Assembly: GCF_014698735.1 (NCBI RefSeq)
Contig: NZ_JACJTQ010000046.1
Location: 1 to 40,626 of the forward strand
From: Anabaena catenula FACHB-362
GTDB taxonomy: Bacteria > Cyanobacteriota > Cyanobacteriia > Cyanobacteriales > Nostocaceae
DNA: 40,626 nucleotides
Reading direction: 5' to 3'
Part shown: positions 6,564 to 14,996 of the stretch, one piece after another
Numbering within the stretch: position 1 is the stretch's first letter
Layout of the letters: each line of letters opens with the position of its first letter
Made by a program: the position numbers and the translations under genes
Notes under the pieces: generated by a model
The model's input: the letters and a program-made list of their open reading frames with translations, nothing else
Databases searched by the model: none
What the model was told of the DNA's origin: nothing

Positions 6564-9152
6564 ATGGATATTAATCATCTTAAACATAATGCTGATTTAA
6601 ATCTGCAAGAAGGAAATTTTTCAGAAGCTATCAGCCTTTATGAGAAATGTATTGATTTGGCTCCTGATTTACTTTCTTCCTATTGGTTTTTAGGATTATC
6701 TTGGTTATTACAAGGAAATGAATCTCAAGCTCAATCAATTTGGTTATCGACTTTGACTAACACAAATTTTGATTTACAAGAACAGGATTGGCAAGAATTC
6801 ATTGAAATATTAAACAATAAAGCACATAAATATTTATCTAGCCACAAGGCTGAACTAGCTCAACAAATTTATGAAGCGATTGTAGAGTGGGACAACAGTA
6901 ACGCGGAAATTTACTATAATTTAGGTCATGCTGTGGCAATGCAGGGAGATTTAGACACAGCTATTGAACACTGGGAAACTGTTATTCAAATTCAACCAGA
7001 TGCGGTTGATGCTTATTTTAATCAAGCCCATATATTGTATAAGCTAGAAAACTTTGAATCGGCGATTAGATGTTATCATAATGTACTTTCATTTGGTCGG
7101 GAAAATAATTTAATATATTATCAAATTGGCATTTGTTATACTCACCTTCAAGACTGGAATTTAGCTATTAATTATTTAGAGAAATCAATTCAAATGCAAG
7201 CAGACTATGCCCCTGCTTATAGTGATTTAGCTTTAGCATTTATTCAGATAGGAAATTTTGATCAAGGGATTAAATATCTACACAAAGCTATTCAACTTAA
7301 TCCTCAATTTGCTCAAGATTTAATAAATATTTTAAGATCTAAAAAAATAACATTAAGTAATACTAATATAAATGGAATTGAATTTATAAATTTAATAAAT
7401 AATCCTCACAATCAGAAAAGTGAATTGTATTTTTATTTAAGTCAAACCATCTCTTTAAAATATCCTGAAATTGCTGATAAACTACTTCAGCAAGCTGTAG
7501 AAATAGATCCACAAAATTTAAATATCTCCTTAGCATTAAGCAAAATTCTGTTAGAGCAAAATAAAATTACAGAATCAATGGCTATGTTAAGCAAGATTAT
7601 GAATATTGATAATCATGAAGACATTTATTATGTAATGAGTCAATCTTGGTTAAAATTAGAGAATTATCAACAAGCGATTTTGTACTTAAAAAAAGTAATT
7701 GCAATTAATCCTAATTTCATTGAATCATATTACCTACTAGGAATGGCATTGTTTAGAAGTGGGAATATAGAAGAAGCAATTAGTATTTTAAAACAGCAAC
7801 TAAAAAAAGAACCAAATTCTCCTTTAACTTTGGCTTATTTAGGTTTTATTTTCGCAAAAAATAGTCAGTTGGAAGAGGGTATTAGTTTTTTTAAACAAGC
7901 CATAGAAACTAACTCAGATAGTACTGTTTTAGTGGAAACATTAATCAACATTATTAATCAAGAAAAAGCATTAATTAAAAATTTTGATTTATCCCAACTT
8001 CAACCGATTTCTCCTCCTGCTCATTTTTATGAATCGACTCAAGACTGGGTACAAAATAATCTTTTAGGACAATCTAATTATGTAGAAATTTATCCAGAAA
8101 TTGATGTCAGTTTAAATTATCCAAAATCTTTAGATAATTCTATACATTTTAGTTTTAGATTTGGTAACATAGTTAAACTACCATCTTCATTTGTAGCGAC
8201 AATTCCTCAAGGCAGATTTTGGTTAAGTTCAGATCAAACTCAATCAGCAATTATGACGGATGAATCCCATTTTTTAGCTGATATTTCTCCAGATTTTCCA
8301 ATTCTAAGCCCTAATCATCCTGATAAAAATCCGAGTCAACACGCTGTATTTTCTGTTCAAAAACTACCTCCAATTCATTTGCTTGAAGGAACTGTAGCTG
8401 TTTTAGCTGGACTTGCAAACAACATTTATTTTCATTGGATGTTAGATGTTTTACCCAGATGGGAATTATTAAGAATAAAAGAAATAAATTTTAGTGAAAT
8501 TGATTACTTTGTAGTTGATAATAGTTTACCATTTCAAAGAGAAACTTTAAATTTACTAGACATTCCAGAAAATAAACAAATCAATATTAATAAAATTCAT
8601 CACATTCAAGCAAGTCAGTTAATTGTTCCTTCTTTTCCAGGTTGTGTAGCATGGATGCCAAAGTGGACTTGTGATTTTTTAAAACATCATTTTCTGCAAC
8701 CCGAATATTTCAAATTTACATCTCCTCAAAAGCGAATTTATATTACTAGAAAACTTGCTAAAAGTCGAAGACTGTTAAATGAAGAGGAAATTTGCGATTT
8801 ACTTGAAGATTATGGATTTGAAGCAGTAATTTTAGAATCAATGTCGGTATTAGAACAAGCTGCATTATTCTCTCAAGCTGAAGTCATTATTTCTCCTCAT
8901 GGTAGCGGTTTAACGAATTTGGTCTTTTGCCAACCTGGAACTCAAGTTATTGAGTTATTTTCACCAAATTACGTTTATCATTGCTATTGGTGGATTAGTA
9001 ATTTAGTAGGTTTAGATTACTATTATTTAACAGGTGAAACTCTCCCCGGTTGGCATCTTCATCATTTTATTTATCCTCAAAACTTTACTGAAGATATATG
9101 GATAAATAGTAAAAATTTATTAAACCTGCTGCAACTAGCAGGTATCAATTAA
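6564..9152 (+). CDS. TPR-repeat glycosyltransferase family 61 protein
   Basis: An 862-residue fusion. Residues about 1-480 are a chain of at least ten tetratricopeptide repeats (for example AEIYYNLGHAVAMQGDLD, then AYSDLALAFIQIGNFDQG). Residues about 530-862 are a GT61 (DUF563) domain. Its marks are the EGTVAVLAG strand, YFHWMLDVLPRW with H624, and SPHGSGLTNLVF (777-788) followed by QPGTQVIELFSP. GT61 enzymes transfer sugars such as xylose or GlcNAc in eukaryotes. In bacteria they are often in polysaccharide or surface-glycan loci. The TPR part probably gathers substrate or partner proteins, as in OGT-like enzymes. There is no signal peptide or membrane helix, so it should act in the cytoplasm. 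No other glycan genes lie nearby. The gene is more A/T rich than its neighbours, a mild hint of transfer. Confidence 0.85.
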   Translation: MDINHLKHNADLNLQEGNFSEAISLYEKCIDLAPDLLSSYWFLGLSWLLQGNESQAQSIWLSTLTNTNFDLQEQDWQEFIEILNNKAHKYLSSHKAELAQQIYEAIVEWDNSNAEIYYNLGHAVAMQGDLDTAIEHWETVIQIQPDAVDAYFNQAHILYKLENFESAIRCYHNVLSFGRENNLIYYQIGICYTHLQDWNLAINYLEKSIQMQADYAPAYSDLALAFIQIGNFDQGIKYLHKAIQLNPQFAQDLINILRSKKITLSNTNINGIEFINLINNPHNQKSELYFYLSQTISLKYPEIADKLLQQAVEIDPQNLNISLALSKILLEQNKITESMAMLSKIMNIDNHEDIYYVMSQSWLKLENYQQAILYLKKVIAINPNFIESYYLLGMALFRSGNIEEAISILKQQLKKEPNSPLTLAYLGFIFAKNSQLEEGISFFKQAIETNSDSTVLVETLINIINQEKALIKNFDLSQLQPISPPAHFYESTQDWVQNNLLGQSNYVEIYPEIDVSLNYPKSLDNSIHFSFRFGNIVKLPSSFVATIPQGRFWLSSDQTQSAIMTDESHFLADISPDFPILSPNHPDKNPSQHAVFSVQKLPPIHLLEGTVAVLAGLANNIYFHWMLDVLPRWELLRIKEINFSEIDYFVVDNSLPFQRETLNLLDIPENKQININKIHHIQASQLIVPSFPGCVAWMPKWTCDFLKHHFLQPEYFKFTSPQKRIYITRKLAKSRRLLNEEEICDLLEDYGFEAVILESMSVLEQAALFSQAEVIISPHGSGLTNLVFCQPGTQVIELFSPNYVYHCYWWISNLVGLDYYYLTGETLPGWHLHHFIYPQNFTEDIWINSKNLLNLLQLAGIN

Positions 9153-9234
9153 AAAGGGATATTTGAGACAAAATAGTTTACAGTTACGCAGAAAAAAATG
9201 TAAATTGGGTTTTGTGGATGCCAATAATCCCTAT

Positions 9235-9396
9235 TCATTTGTGGTTACTAATCATTTGCACATTAGCAACTCGGTAGGAACTATTGCTTACCTGTTCCCA
9301 CTCGGTGACTGGTGTACCTCTTAAAATCCCAGAAAGGGCAACAGAAAGCATTAACCCACCAGCAGCAGCAGCAATTAAAGAAATGTTATCTTTCAC
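9235..9396 (-). CDS. Small hypothetical protein, GTG start
   Basis: A 53-codon frame beginning at GTG (9394-9396) with a GAGAG ribosome-binding-like stretch about 7 bases upstream. It would encode one hydrophobic helix (ISLIAAAAGGLMLSVALSGI, residues 5-24), then RGTPVTEWEQVSNSSYRVAN and a basic tail. The helix and the balanced, non-repetitive composition look protein-like, but no family is recognised. It lies in an otherwise empty 310-base gap and reads away from the ABC permease gene. A conserved membrane mini-protein is possible; chance cannot be excluded. Confidence 0.45.
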   Translation of the reverse strand: MKDNISLIAAAAGGLMLSVALSGILRGTPVTEWEQVSNSSYRVANVQMISNHK

Positions 9397-9462
9397 ACGA
9401 ATCTCTCAGTTTGTTAGTTGTCTATTCTGAACATGACTAGCAAGAACCGGGTTTTTCTGCCC

Positions 9463-10359
9463 CTACTTGCGAATACTATTTTCTCTTCTCAGACGGGGAT
9501 TGACAAATTCGTTTAACCCTTCACCAAGTAGTGATAACCCTACCACAAGGAATGTCATCGCTGAACCAGGGAAAAGAGTAGTCCACCAAATGCCTGTGGG
9601 TAGTGCTTCTAGAGCTTGTTTTAAATCGTATCCCCATTCGGGGACTTCTTCTGGTAATCCTAAACCCAAAAATCCTAAACCGCCTAAAACTAATATGGCA
9701 TCTGCGGCGTTGAGAGTAAAGAGGACTGGTACGCTTTGAATGACATTAAAAAATAGATAGCGGGATAATATAACCCAGGTAGAAGCGCCCATTGCTTGCG
9801 CGGCTTCGATGTAGACTTCGGTTTTGACGCTGACAGTGTGGTTGCGAACAACGCGATAATATTGGGGTATGTAGGCGATACTAATAGCGATCGCAGCATT
9901 CAAGATTCCTCTCCCCACTACAAATGCCAGTGTGACGGAAAGTAATAATCCTGGTAGGGTGTAAATGCTATCCATGAGAAACAGCAATATCTTATCTAAT
10001 CTTCCACCCAGATAGCCGCTCACCATCCCCAATGGTACACCAATCACCATACTCAGCGCCGTTGCCAAAATCACTACTTGCAATGCGGCTTGCACACCAA
10101 ATACAGTTCGGGAAAATACATCATAACCCAAGCGACTTGTCCCAAACCAATGTTTAGCTGAGGGTGGTTCGTGAATGGGGTTAGAGAGAAATTCTTTAGG
10201 ATTTTGTAGCCATCCCCAAGCCTGAAATACGGGTGCGAAGAAGGCTAAAAAAATGAAAAACAGAGTAATTCCTAACCCAATCAGCATTAATCTCTGAGAA
10301 AGGCTAGGATTTTTGCTGAATTTGAAAAAATTAGGTAATTGGCGTTTTGTAATGGTCAC
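9463..10359 (-). CDS. ABC transporter permease, DppC/OppC type
   Basis: A 298-residue inner-membrane permease of the dipeptide/oligopeptide/nickel importer class. It has an N-terminal helix (about 24-48), a periplasmic part with the typical HWFGTSRLGYDVFSR motif (about 70-84), then five further helices. The EAA loop that contacts the ATPase is EAAQAMGASTWVILSRYLFFN (about 185-205, shown in part). Substrate cannot be told from the permease alone. Its partners (DppB-like permease, ATPases, binding protein) are not in the window, so it is an orphan gene, which is common in cyanobacteria. Confidence 0.9.
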   Translation of the reverse strand: MTITKRQLPNFFKFSKNPSLSQRLMLIGLGITLFFIFLAFFAPVFQAWGWLQNPKEFLSNPIHEPPSAKHWFGTSRLGYDVFSRTVFGVQAALQVVILATALSMVIGVPLGMVSGYLGGRLDKILLFLMDSIYTLPGLLLSVTLAFVVGRGILNAAIAISIAYIPQYYRVVRNHTVSVKTEVYIEAAQAMGASTWVILSRYLFFNVIQSVPVLFTLNAADAILVLGGLGFLGLGLPEEVPEWGYDLKQALEALPTGIWWTTLFPGSAMTFLVVGLSLLGEGLNEFVNPRLRRENSIRK

Positions 10360-10489
10360 GTCGCTTCCTACTAAAACCAGCCTATCGATTAGCAGATACT
10401 TTAGCAGATTTTGACAACGCTACATTAAATAATCAGATACCCGACTTGTCTAAAAATTCGGGTATCTGCTGCTTTGGATGGAGGAGAAA

Positions 10490-12550
10490 TTAGATATTTG
10501 CAGTTAAACCCACTCGAAAAGTAAACCCAGGACTATAAATACGATTAACTCGCTCATATTGCTCACCGAGTAAATTTTCCAAATAAATAATCAACCCCAA
10601 ATTTTTACTGACAGGAATCCGACCACTCAAATCTAAATTCACAAAAGACGCTGAGAAGTCTGTATTTTTATCACCACCAGCAGTATTGGTGAAAACAGAG
10701 CGACGGGAACCACTATTATAAGTCACATATATATTAGCCTGCCATCCCGCCTTTTCATAACCAATTCCAGCTTGAAGTAAAGAGTAAGGAATTAATCCTA
10801 ATTGTAATCCTTTTTCAGTTCCAGTTTTAATTTGGGCATCTGTATAAGTGTAGTTGAGAAAAGTTGACCATTGACGAGCAATTTTTAATTGCAACGCTGC
10901 TTCTAAACCATTGGTATCTACTAAGCCGATATTTTCCCATCTTCCACTAATTACTCCTAACCGATTATCTAAACTACTGCCAAAATAGGTAAACTGTCCC
11001 AGCAAATTATTAGACAATCTTACATCCACTCCCGCAGTCCAAGCAGAACCAGTTTCTGGTTTTAAATCAGGGTTTGGTTGCCAAGCATGAACCGTATCAT
11101 AAACATATAACTGATCTAAACCAGGATTGCGCTGCGCTCCGGCCCAACTGCCACGCACAGCAACGGCTGGATTCACAGCATAACGTAAGCCAAAACTAGG
11201 GTTAAGATAATTGCCAAACTGATCATCAAAGCTTTGTCTTAGCCCTAAATCAACTTGAAAAGCATCGCTAATATTCCAAGTATTGACAGCAAATAAAGCT
11301 GTATTTAAGAGGCTGCGATTTTCTTTTTCATTGTTGGCAATTCTATTAGGTGCTGTACTAAAAACATCACCATTTAAGTTAGTATTTTTTAAATCTAAAC
11401 CCCAACGCAACTGATTATTAGGGCTAAGTTTCCAATCATGATCTACTCTGGCTGTAATTTGTTGAGTATCTAAAATCCCGGTGCGGTAAAATGTACCTGC
11501 GGTAGGGCCATAAGTGCTAAAGTAATCTTGGTTATAACCAATAGAAGTTGTTAAATTAGAGTTTTCTCCCTTACCAAGTCGAGTTTTCCAAGATAAACCA
11601 ATATTTAAACCATCATGATCAAGTCGGTCTTTTTGTAAGGGGAAACCGAAATAAATTAAACCTCGACGACTACTCAGTGCAGTCACATCTAAATTGACCG
11701 AATTTTTGGGATCTAAATCTACACCAATGCTGCCAAAATAAGTGCTTGTAGCTGTATCTGCATTGGATAAAAATCCTTCAGCATCACGGTTTGCTGCTCC
11801 CACAGGTACACGATAACGGTTATCGATAAAGTATCTTTCAAAGCTAAAGTTGTACTTGACTGCACCAGATGAACCACCATAAGTTATCTGTTGATTATTT
11901 AAATTTAATGAGCCAAATTCTGCACTAGCATTTAATTTAGGTTTACCATCACCTTCTTTAGTAATGATATTGACAACTCCCCCAAAAGCTGATGAACCAT
12001 ATAAAGAGGAAGCAGCCCCACTATATAATTCAACTCTTTCTATAGCTTCTATAGGAATACTATTTAAGTCAGTTGCACCATGATAGGTATTGATATTACT
12101 ATTAATTGGTCTACCATTAATCAGAAATACAGATTGGTTAATTGATGCACCCCGGTAATATGTACCTGTGTGAATATCTGCACCATGTCCGACATCATTG
12201 ATCGCAAAACCTGGCATTCTTTTCAAAATATCAGCAACGCTGGTTGCACCCTGTTTTTGAATTTCTTCTTTTTCAATTACATAAGTGGGAGTAGATTCAG
12301 GTAAAGGGTCTTTTTGTCCAATTGTTTCTATGGATATATCTGCTTCTGGCTGCGTTTCTTCATTAACTTCAGTTGATGCTGGTTGTTGAGTTAATAATTC
12401 AGCATTGGTGGCGGGTAGTTCAATTTCACTTAAACTAGGAATATCTGAATTTATTGAGGTTTTTTGATTTTCATTTTCAGAAGCGACAGCAGGAAAGGCT
12501 ACCAGTAAGCTCAATAAAGAAACTGGCAGTAAAAACAAATTCTTATTCAT
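10490..12550 (-). CDS. TonB-dependent outer-membrane receptor
   Basis: A 686-residue receptor. A signal peptide (about 1-23, ending AVA) is followed by an acidic, Gln/Glu-rich linker (about 24-80) that holds the probable TonB box near SIETIGQ. The plug domain follows (about 90-200: TYVIEKEEIQKQGATSVADI, RMPGFAIN, then VELYSGAASSLYGSSAFGGV). The rest is a 22-strand barrel ending in PGFTFRVGL. It imports a large or scarce ligand, powered by TonB-ExbBD. No AMIN or STN domain is present. The ligand cannot be read directly. The gene shares a 26-base upstream element with petJ, two genes away, which points to copper- or iron-linked control and perhaps a metal-chelate ligand. Other options are cobalamin or a siderophore. 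Confidence 0.9.
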   Translation of the reverse strand: MNKNLFLLPVSLLSLLVAFPAVASENENQKTSINSDIPSLSEIELPATNAELLTQQPASTEVNEETQPEADISIETIGQKDPLPESTPTYVIEKEEIQKQGATSVADILKRMPGFAINDVGHGADIHTGTYYRGASINQSVFLINGRPINSNINTYHGATDLNSIPIEAIERVELYSGAASSLYGSSAFGGVVNIITKEGDGKPKLNASAEFGSLNLNNQQITYGGSSGAVKYNFSFERYFIDNRYRVPVGAANRDAEGFLSNADTATSTYFGSIGVDLDPKNSVNLDVTALSSRRGLIYFGFPLQKDRLDHDGLNIGLSWKTRLGKGENSNLTTSIGYNQDYFSTYGPTAGTFYRTGILDTQQITARVDHDWKLSPNNQLRWGLDLKNTNLNGDVFSTAPNRIANNEKENRSLLNTALFAVNTWNISDAFQVDLGLRQSFDDQFGNYLNPSFGLRYAVNPAVAVRGSWAGAQRNPGLDQLYVYDTVHAWQPNPDLKPETGSAWTAGVDVRLSNNLLGQFTYFGSSLDNRLGVISGRWENIGLVDTNGLEAALQLKIARQWSTFLNYTYTDAQIKTGTEKGLQLGLIPYSLLQAGIGYEKAGWQANIYVTYNSGSRRSVFTNTAGGDKNTDFSASFVNLDLSGRIPVSKNLGLIIYLENLLGEQYERVNRIYSPGFTFRVGLTANI

Positions 12551-12613
12551 ATTTCTGAACTTACACCCGGTAAAAACAATTACTATGTGAGATTTACCTT
12601 ATTAATATAAAAA

Positions 12614-12639
12614 GTGTCAAAAGACAAGCTGTCATACTT
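12614..12639 (-). promoter_or_regulatory. Candidate operator shared with petJ, copy 1 (upstream of TonB receptor)
   Basis: A 26-base element 64-89 bases before the TonB-receptor start codon. It matches the petJ-upstream element (14109-14134) at 23 of 26 positions. Its core is the dyad GACA-N3-TGTC (12623-12633 on the plus strand), flanked by a further TGTC on one side and ACTT on the other. On the minus strand it also supplies a TTGACA that could be a -35 box. BlaI/CopY-type repressors bind comparable short dyads; assignment to such a protein is inference. Confidence 0.6.
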
Positions 12640-12707
12640 GAATTCATCAATACTCAGAACTTTCCTGGGGTATGGGTTCGAGAATTGTCACTTACTCAGT
12701 ATTAGAG

Positions 12708-13631
12708 TTAAGCAATTTCCATGACTGATGAGATTTCTTGTTGAACAGTTTTCAGCAAATATAAGGTTTTCTTGTAGGCCAATGTTTGTTTTTGCTGTTC
12801 AAAGTATGCTGACGCTTTTTGTAAATCAGCGATCGCTCTTTGATAGTACCCTAAGTTATAGTTGGCTACTCCCCGATTAACGTAAGCTAGTGCATTACTG
12901 GGTTTCAGCCTGATAACTTGGGAAAAGTCATGCATTGCGCCTAGGATATCACCGCTACGCTCACAGGCACAAGCTCGGTTAAAATATGCTCTATCATCAT
13001 CAGCGTTGAAATGAATTGCTAAATTAAAATCCTTCATAGCCGCTGCTAGATTTTGCAACTCTAAATAAGCTAAACCTCTGTCATTGTATATATCTGCTAA
13101 CAGTAGCGTGTTAGTGGGGGAAATTTGAGTTAATGCCAGGTTATAATCAATGATCGCTTGGGAGTAATTACCTTCTCCAGCAAAAGCTATCCCTCGGTTG
13201 TAGTGAGCGCGAAAATTATCCGGTGTTAGCGCAATTACTTGATTGTAATCAGCAATAGCATTGGGATAATTCCCTTGTCTGTATTGTGCTAGTCCCCGGT
13301 TGAGATAAGCTTGAGAGTTATCAGGTGCTAAATTTAGTGCTTGGGTACAATCTGCTATCGCAGCATGATAATCTTGTAGCTGTAGATATGCTAAACAGCG
13401 ATCGCTATAAGCTGCACTCAAGTTACTGTGCATTTGAATCGCCAAAGTCAAATTCTCAATTGCTGATTGGTAATTACCTTGCTGCATTTGGTTTACACCC
13501 AATTTAAAAAAATCACTGGCTGGAATTTGGGTGTTAGCAAGAAGTGATGAATTTGCACTTGGGGCTAAAAAAGCTATATAAAAAGCTATAATCATACTGA
13601 AAATTAATCGCCAGAAATAAGTCATACACAT
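12708..13631 (-). CDS. Exported TPR-repeat protein
   Basis: A 307-residue protein with an N-terminal hydrophobic segment (about 8-29, signal peptide or anchor) followed by about six consecutive tetratricopeptide repeats (about 40-285), in the canonical form A-Y-x-N-R-G-x-A-x-Y-x-x-G-N-Y and I-A-D-Y-N-Q-V-I-x-L-x-P. It probably works in the periplasm or lumen as a protein-binding scaffold. It lies between petJ and the TonB receptor on the same strand. A hairpin ends the petJ transcript before it, so it may have its own promoter. No partner can be named. Confidence 0.8.
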   Translation of the reverse strand: MCMTYFWRLIFSMIIAFYIAFLAPSANSSLLANTQIPASDFFKLGVNQMQQGNYQSAIENLTLAIQMHSNLSAAYSDRCLAYLQLQDYHAAIADCTQALNLAPDNSQAYLNRGLAQYRQGNYPNAIADYNQVIALTPDNFRAHYNRGIAFAGEGNYSQAIIDYNLALTQISPTNTLLLADIYNDRGLAYLELQNLAAAMKDFNLAIHFNADDDRAYFNRACACERSGDILGAMHDFSQVIRLKPSNALAYVNRGVANYNLGYYQRAIADLQKASAYFEQQKQTLAYKKTLYLLKTVQQEISSVMEIA

Positions 13632-13663
13632 CTCCTTTGATAATTTCAGAATTACAAAAATTA

Positions 13664-13682
13664 GCGGGACAAAAAGCCCCGC
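13664..13682 (-). terminator. Terminator of petJ
   Basis: GCGGG (13664-13668) pairs with CCCGC (13678-13682) around an A-rich loop. Reading on the minus strand it is followed by a T-rich stretch. It lies 31 bases after the petJ stop and 32 bases before the TPR gene's start codon, so the cytochrome is probably a monocistronic message. Confidence 0.7.
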
Positions 13683-13713
13683 AAATTATTAGTTAATCAC
13701 CTTAGATATGGGA

Positions 13714-14037
13714 TTACTTCCAATCTTTATCTGCTTGTTCCAGTACGTAAGCAGCTACATCTGCAATCTGGTCTGATTTTAAACGACCCTTAAAAGCAGG
13801 CATAGCATTTTTACCATTTGTAACTTGGGCAATAATTGCCTCTGCTGAGTACATATCGTACTTTACCAAATCCGCCTTCTTGAGGCTTTTAGCAGCGTTA
13901 ACCAAATTCTTGCCACCTGCGTGACAAGAAGCACAGTTAGCACTAAATACTGTAGCTCCATCTGCCAAAGCTGGACTACTGAAGGCAAAGGTGAAGATAG
14001 CTATGCCTAACAGTAATACTGAAATTATCTTTTTCAT
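13714..14037 (-). CDS. petJ: Cytochrome c6 (soluble cytochrome c553)
   Basis: A 107-residue precursor. A signal peptide (1-25, cleavage after ALA) gives a mature protein of about 82 residues in the thylakoid lumen. Haem is attached at C35-A-S-C38-H39, and M79 in NAMPAF is the axial ligand. The C-terminal [14 protein letters not shown] helix and the final W-K are typical. Cytochrome c6 carries electrons from cytochrome b6-f to photosystem I or to the terminal oxidase. It replaces plastocyanin when copper is short; in Synechocystis the switch is run by the BlaI-type PetR and the protease PetP. The element at 14109-14134 is a candidate site for this kind of control. Confidence 0.96.
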   Translation of the reverse strand: MKKIISVLLLGIAIFTFAFSSPALADGATVFSANCASCHAGGKNLVNAAKSLKKADLVKYDMYSAEAIIAQVTNGKNAMPAFKGRLKSDQIADVAAYVLEQADKDWK

Positions 14038-14412
14038 CTCGTGTTCTCTCTACAACAACGGCTGATTCTGTCAAATCTCCCTTATAATTGTGAGTTGAGC
14101 AGTTGCTTGTGTCAAACGACAGGCTGTCAAACTTAGCTCTGACAATTAAGGGTTTGAAATTGACTGAGTTACTAGTAAACTGCGGTGGAAATCCACCTAC
14201 TATTTAAAATAGGCGAAAAGCTGATCAAACAAGTGTTTTAATGTTTAAATTTTAAGTTTTCAATTTTCAATTTCCGTCCTGAGGTACTAGTTTGAGGATG
14301 GATGAAAAATGTAAATTTATGTAAATGGGAATTTAAGACTAGCAAGAATAAATTAATAATGAAGAATAAAAGGAAAAGTGGATCAAAAACTTTATCCTTT
14401 ATTCTAAACACT
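14038..14412. other. Intergenic region upstream of petJ
   Basis: 375 bases between petJ and the GNAT gene, both on the minus strand. The left 100 bases hold the petJ promoter and the shared element. The rest is AT-rich (for example imperfect TTTTAAGTTTTCAATTTTCA, 14250-14270) with no open frame or RNA gene that I can support. Confidence 0.5.
14109..14134 (-). promoter_or_regulatory. Candidate operator shared with the TonB receptor, copy 2 (upstream of petJ)
   Basis: A 26-base element 72-97 bases before the petJ start codon, differing from 12614-12639 at three positions only. It contains the dyad GACA-N3-TGTC (14118-14128), again with TGTC before and ACTT after. A TATAAG-like -10 box lies downstream on the minus strand near 14080-14085. 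The conservation in two non-homologous promoters within 1.5 kb argues for a real protein-binding site. Confidence 0.65.
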
Positions 14413-14907
14413 TCATCCTTTATCTGCTAACTTTTTTATTGCCTCTTCAGTAACACGACAAATTCGCCAATCATCTAAAATATCTGCTCCCATGCTGCGG
14501 TAAAATGCTTGTGCTGAGACATTCCAATCCAAAACACTCCACTCTAAACGCCCACAATCTCTTTCTATAGCTATTTTGGCTAATTTAGCTAGAAGTGCTT
14601 TACCAATACCTTGGCGGCGAAATTCTGGTAAAACAAATAAATCTTCTAGATAAATTCCTGGCTTAGTCAGAAATGTAGAATAATTGTGAAAGAATAGGGC
14701 AAATCCCACAGCTTGACCCGCAGATTCTACTAAAATTGCCTCTATATATTTTGGTGAACCAAATAAATGCTCCTTGAGTAATAGAGCATTGCCAGTGACA
14801 GCATGAGATAATTTTTCGTATTCTGCCAGAGCCTGAATTAATGCAAACAGTGTAGTGCAATCACTGGGTTCAGCAAACCTGACAATCAAATTGCGATGAG
14901 AAGTCAT
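14413..14907 (-). CDS. GNAT-family N-acetyltransferase
   Basis: A 164-residue acetyl-CoA-dependent acetyltransferase. Beta strand 4 and the pyrophosphate loop are clear in LEDLFVLPEFRRQGIGKALL (about 87-106; R-R-Q-G-I-G is the Q/RxxGxG/A motif). The C-terminal part WSVLDWNVSAQAFYRSMGA (about 127-145) is typical of the diamine/spermidine acetyltransferase-like subgroup. The acceptor may be a small amine, but this is a guess from the subgroup. It precedes the sigma-factor gene's 3' end by a heptamer repeat block and reads in the same direction. Confidence 0.85.
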   Translation of the reverse strand: MTSHRNLIVRFAEPSDCTTLFALIQALAEYEKLSHAVTGNALLLKEHLFGSPKYIEAILVESAGQAVGFALFFHNYSTFLTKPGIYLEDLFVLPEFRRQGIGKALLAKLAKIAIERDCGRLEWSVLDWNVSAQAFYRSMGADILDDWRICRVTEEAIKKLADKG

Positions 14908-14967
14908 TAGTCTTTAGTTCATAGTCGATAGTCCATAGTTTATAGTTAAGTGCGTAAATTTCCTTAA

Positions 14968-14995
14968 CTAATGACTAATGACTAATGACTAATGA
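14968..14995. repeat. Heptanucleotide tandem repeat (CTAATGA)x4
   Basis: Four perfect copies of CTAATGA, ending one base before the sigma-factor stop codon. Imperfect CATAGTC-type copies lie just to the left (about 14919-14945). This is the STRR type of repeat found in heterocystous cyanobacteria. Confidence 0.9.
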
Positions 14996-14996
14996 C

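Noticed and set aside
9467-9739. 90-codon plus-strand frame opposite the ABC permease gene
   Set aside because: It is a shadow of the permease coding sequence with no protein-like features.
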